Positions 28,482 through 64,000 of a stretch of 64,000 bases of DNA are shown piece by piece; the stretch's first letter is position 1; every line of letters begins with the position of its first letter. The stretch is from Phoronis australis (Eukaryota > Phoronida > Phoronidae). The stretch lies in NCBI GenBank assembly GCA_002633005.1, contig NMRA01000204.1, positions 630,042-694,041 on the forward strand. The letters run 5' to 3'. The notes beneath the pieces were generated by a model, which ran no database searches, was not told where the DNA came from, and saw only the letters and a list, made by a program, of their open reading frames with translations. The translations under genes and the position numbers were made by a program.

Positions 28482-29751
28482 GAGCATTTGATGGACAAAA
28501 AGAGTGCACTGTGTTGTACCATTGCTAGGAACATCAGGCACATAATTATTCATTAGGAAAAGCCTATAATGAATGTGATTGCAGTAGGAAAGTTCTCATC
28601 AGTCTATTCTTGTTCAAGATTTTGTGTGAATGCATGCTATCCACATATATGTCAATACCCAATAGTAGAAAATGGAAATGTAGAACCCAGGCAAAGAGTT
28701 AGAGGTCACCACTGCAGAAGGCACAGTGGCTGAAGTCGGGCACGACCGAAATAACTGACAAACTTTGCAAAATGTTCATAACTTTGGAATGCACAAGACA
28801 GAAACGTGCATCTTCTAACAGAAATAAAATCCAGTTAGCATCACAATTAATTGTTCCTGACAAATGCACTTGGCAAATGAAATCAAAATGGTGGCTATTC
28901 GCGACTGGGTTTTGACAGTTGGGGTAAAAACTCTGGTAATAGAATTACAGTTTTGAGACATAAACATATTACTCAATAAAGTTATTTAAAACATTAAATC
29001 GTGATTCAATAAAAGGCTATATAGTACCAATCAGAAGTTAGCTCTGAAATCAGGACTGTCCGCAGACTGAGTAGGCTGCGGTGCAGGAGAATGGAGTTCG
29101 TACAGCCTCAAATGCACTAAGTCCGCAGATACGACGTGGGCTTGCTATCTGTTTCACCTATGGGTTGAGCGTCATCCTCACTCTCATCTCCATACCTTTC
29201 ATCTTAATACTCGTCAAGCTCGCTCTTTAAGTCTGTAACTTACAAAACCACCACTATCCACCATTGCATATTTGCAAGTTGCAAAGTAAGTTGGTCAACG
29301 TCTTCCACTGATGACATCACGCGGCGGGAAACCAAAAAATCATTTAATTTTTCCTTAAAATTAAAATCTCATTAATTATTTACCAAAATAAGTGTTTCTT
29401 TACTTAGATTTTATGTTATAAGGTTATCATACAAAATTTGAAACTTCAAAAAGTACAAAAATCCATTGTAGGAATACGGTGAGAATGCAACAGCATCCCT
29501 CACACTAACCATTACACTTCATCAGGTTCATGTGTGGCACTAAATCAGAAACAAAAGCAGTTTGCGGCTTGCAGTTACAACAAACTGTTTGGTTTTAACA
29601 CAGTTCCTAACACAAATTGGTCTACATTCAGTTAGGAATGGATTCTAGTATTCCACAGTTCTGTGCAAAAATATCAACACATTTATCATGCCATAATTTC
29701 TATGATAACACAACTTACAGTTGGTTCAACTAGTAATTTCACAGAGTACTT

Positions 29752-62360
<32,609 letters not shown>

Positions 62361-62959
62361 CTGAAATACAGGTTAACCAGGCCTTAATGGACCACAGAAA
62401 GAACAGATGAGTCGAGGAAAATATTTTCTTTAATATATTGAAATATATCACATTTTTGCTCAATGAATTCCCAGGTGGCACATATAATGCTCGCCGATCC
62501 AACCTCAGATTGTGTTTGACGACCAGGGAAAAATCCCACGTTGCCACAAAGTTGCCAAAGTCAGATAATACTTCCCCCGAAATTTGTTTCAAAGTTTGTG
62601 TTAATTACCAAGCTTTAAATTACTAACAGTATTCCTAGATTTAATACCTTTGGTACACAATTATTACGATTACTGGTATTTCATAAAATAAATGCATTCT
62701 CCACCCAGCAGTCAGCACACATCAAACGTGCTTAAATTTCAACAGCAAGTAAACAGACAGAAGTCAGAATTGTTTAGCATAAATCGCGGAAGATCAATGA
62801 AACACGTGCTTCCAGTGTATGCATTCTATCTTTGTTGGCAGGAGGAACTGAGTTAGAGATTGAATGGCACATATTTTTACGGGAAGAGATTGATGAATTA
62901 TGCACAAGTTTTTGAGAACCGACGATGGCAAGACTTTTTTAGTTGATGATTTTGATGTC

Positions 62960-63060
62960 AGTTTTGGCGACCTCAGATTTCATTTGGCGACCTGGGATTT
63001 TCATTAAGTTGCCGAATGCGACTTGGCATCAAGCTAGATGTCAAGCACAGAATGATATAC
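62960..63060. repeat. Fragment related to the kinase intron-1 TIR element
   Basis: GGCGACCTGGGATTTTCATT, GCCGAATGCGACTTGGCA and AGCTAGATGTCAAGC resemble the right end of the 7583-10001 element (GCGATCTGGGATTTTGGCT, ATGCGACCTGGCGATTTT). A diverged terminal fragment. Confidence 0.5.
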
Positions 63061-63547
63061 AGTGTAAACATTAACAGTCGAATGTTTGCATCAGTCCTAA
63101 AGCATAATTCCCACGGTTCGCTAGAGGGTGAGTTTTCGCATCATTTGACATAGTTTAAAGATGAGATTCTAGGCACTTTACCTTGGACAAAATTTTGGAA
63201 GTTGAAAGAAATACAATTCAAGACTGAAAAAAATTCTTTTTATTTATTTATTATTTATTAATGTAATATTCACAATGAGGGTAGTCCCATCAGTTCACAC
63301 TGCTTTCTATGGGGGCCCTCACTAAAAACGTAGAAACAGTAACACAAACTAACAGAATTACAAAATGAAAGACAATATTAAATAATCAGCAAAGAATAAG
63401 AAATTAACATGGAAAGACCGATGAAACAAAATAAAAAAATAAAATATGATAAATAGAAGATAAAGAAAGTAAAGACAAGATGATTAACTAAAATATAAAT
63501 AAAAATAATTAAAAACAGACAATAAATAATTAATAAAAGTAAGACAT

Positions 63548-63550
<3 letters not shown>

Positions 63551-63621
<71 letters not shown>
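63551..63621. repeat. (AT)n microsatellite
   Basis: An uninterrupted AT dinucleotide run of about 70 bp. Its true length is probably variable, and open frames across it are artefacts. Confidence 0.97.
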
Positions 63622-63622
<1 letters not shown>

Positions 63623-63644
63623 GCATGTATACACATACACTCTT

Positions 63645-63915
63645 ACACACACACACACACATAAATACATTACATACATAAACACATATACATACATAAT
63701 ATATAAATACACACTAATATACATACATACATACATACATACATACATACATACATACATACATACATAATATACAAATACACACTAATATACATACATA
63801 TATACATACATACATACATACATACATACATACATACATACATACATACGTAAGTACATAAATACAAACATACACATGAATACACAACTACATACACACA
63901 CATACACACATATAC
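63645..63915. repeat. (CATA)n / (CA)n microsatellite tract
   Basis: A short CA run, then long runs of CATA (about 63720-63770 and 63800-63850) separated by a repeated AATATACAAATACACACTAA segment. Simple sequence only. Confidence 0.95.
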
Positions 63916-64000
63916 ACATGAATTAAATGTAACAGAGAAAGTCTCCACTGAACCTCAAAATATGTATTTTCTCTCATCAGGCATTCGTTTCAGTTCAATT

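Larger units (their letters stand above)
23927..29751. other. Intergenic stretch between two converging genes
   Basis: The kinase 3' UTR starts at 23927 and the transporter 3' UTR should occupy the sequence just below 29752. No convincing gene is seen between them. It contains a reverse-oriented copy of the CTCF-like-motif repeat (about 25490-26850), a degenerate THAP frame (28218-28481) and a few short chance frames. I did not find a strong AATAAA within 1 kb of either stop codon. Confidence 0.5.
62361..64000. other. Transporter upstream intron and window end; no exon seen
   Basis: The next 5' exon of the transporter should encode the conserved FSW-containing start of the core, but no matching frame with splice sites was found, so this is probably intron. 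It holds a fragment of the TIR element from kinase intron 1 (62960-63060) and the microsatellites below. A conserved-looking segment at 63255-63330 (CAATGAGGGTAGTCCCATCA) may be the tail of an unidentified repeat. Confidence 0.5.

Noticed and set aside
63378-63948. Long minus-strand frames over the right-edge microsatellites (IYIYIY and CMYVCMYV peptides)
   Set aside because: They are translations of AT and CATA simple repeats with no biased codon use or domain; artefacts of low complexity.

Overview
The window is nuclear DNA from an invertebrate animal. It is AT-rich and has many short coding exons with GT-AG introns of a few hundred to several thousand bases. It is littered with minisatellites, TIR elements and ancient retroelement scraps, with one undetermined base at 46009. 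The central gene encodes an SH2-ankyrin-SH2-tyrosine kinase of the SHARK/HTK16 family, known from insects, cnidarians and sponges and absent from vertebrates, so a non-vertebrate metazoan (probably marine) is likely. I cannot name the phylum.

Three protein-coding genes can be assembled exon by exon. (1) RNF7/RBX2, minus strand, 3123-6910, three exons, complete at 101 aa: the RING-H2 subunit of cullin-RING ligases. (2) SHARK-type kinase, plus strand, 7271-23926, 19 exons, complete at 830 aa. It is head-to-head with RNF7 across about 360 bp that contains a perfect GTCACGTGAC E-box. (3) An ABCC5/MRP5-like ABC transporter, minus strand, 29752 to 62360, 28 recognised exons and about 1270 aa. It is complete at the C-terminus; its N-terminal exons lie beyond the right edge. 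It is tail-to-tail with the kinase.

The most interesting signals concern splicing. The transporter has two adjacent exons (51342-51449 and 50980-51087) of exactly 108 nt and the same phase that encode alternative versions of the same 36-residue segment just before NBD1. They are preceded by a GC-AG intron, so this looks like a mutually exclusive exon pair. In both large genes, several tandem-repeat arrays are anchored on a splice junction: the real donor or acceptor, with adjoining exon bases, is the terminal unit of the array. The array after the exon 37066-37212 has a 24-bp period that keeps both the donor motif and an open frame, so successive decoy donors would add eight hydrophobic residues each.

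Layout: 1-3122 intergenic; 3123-6910 RNF7 (intron 1 holds a foldback element and a possible solo LTR); 6911-7270 shared promoter; 7271-23926 SHARK kinase (intron 1 holds a 2.4-kb TIR element); 23927-29751 intergenic with a reverse-oriented copy of an interspersed repeat and a degenerate THAP ORF; 29752-62360 transporter, whose introns carry several copies of a repeat with CTCF-like motifs, a LINE scrap, a MITE with about 300-bp TIRs and SINE-like pieces; 62361-64000 intron or upstream sequence with large AT and CATA microsatellites. The three genes have unrelated jobs (cullin-RING ubiquitination, tyrosine-kinase signalling, anion/nucleotide export); nothing indicates a shared pathway.
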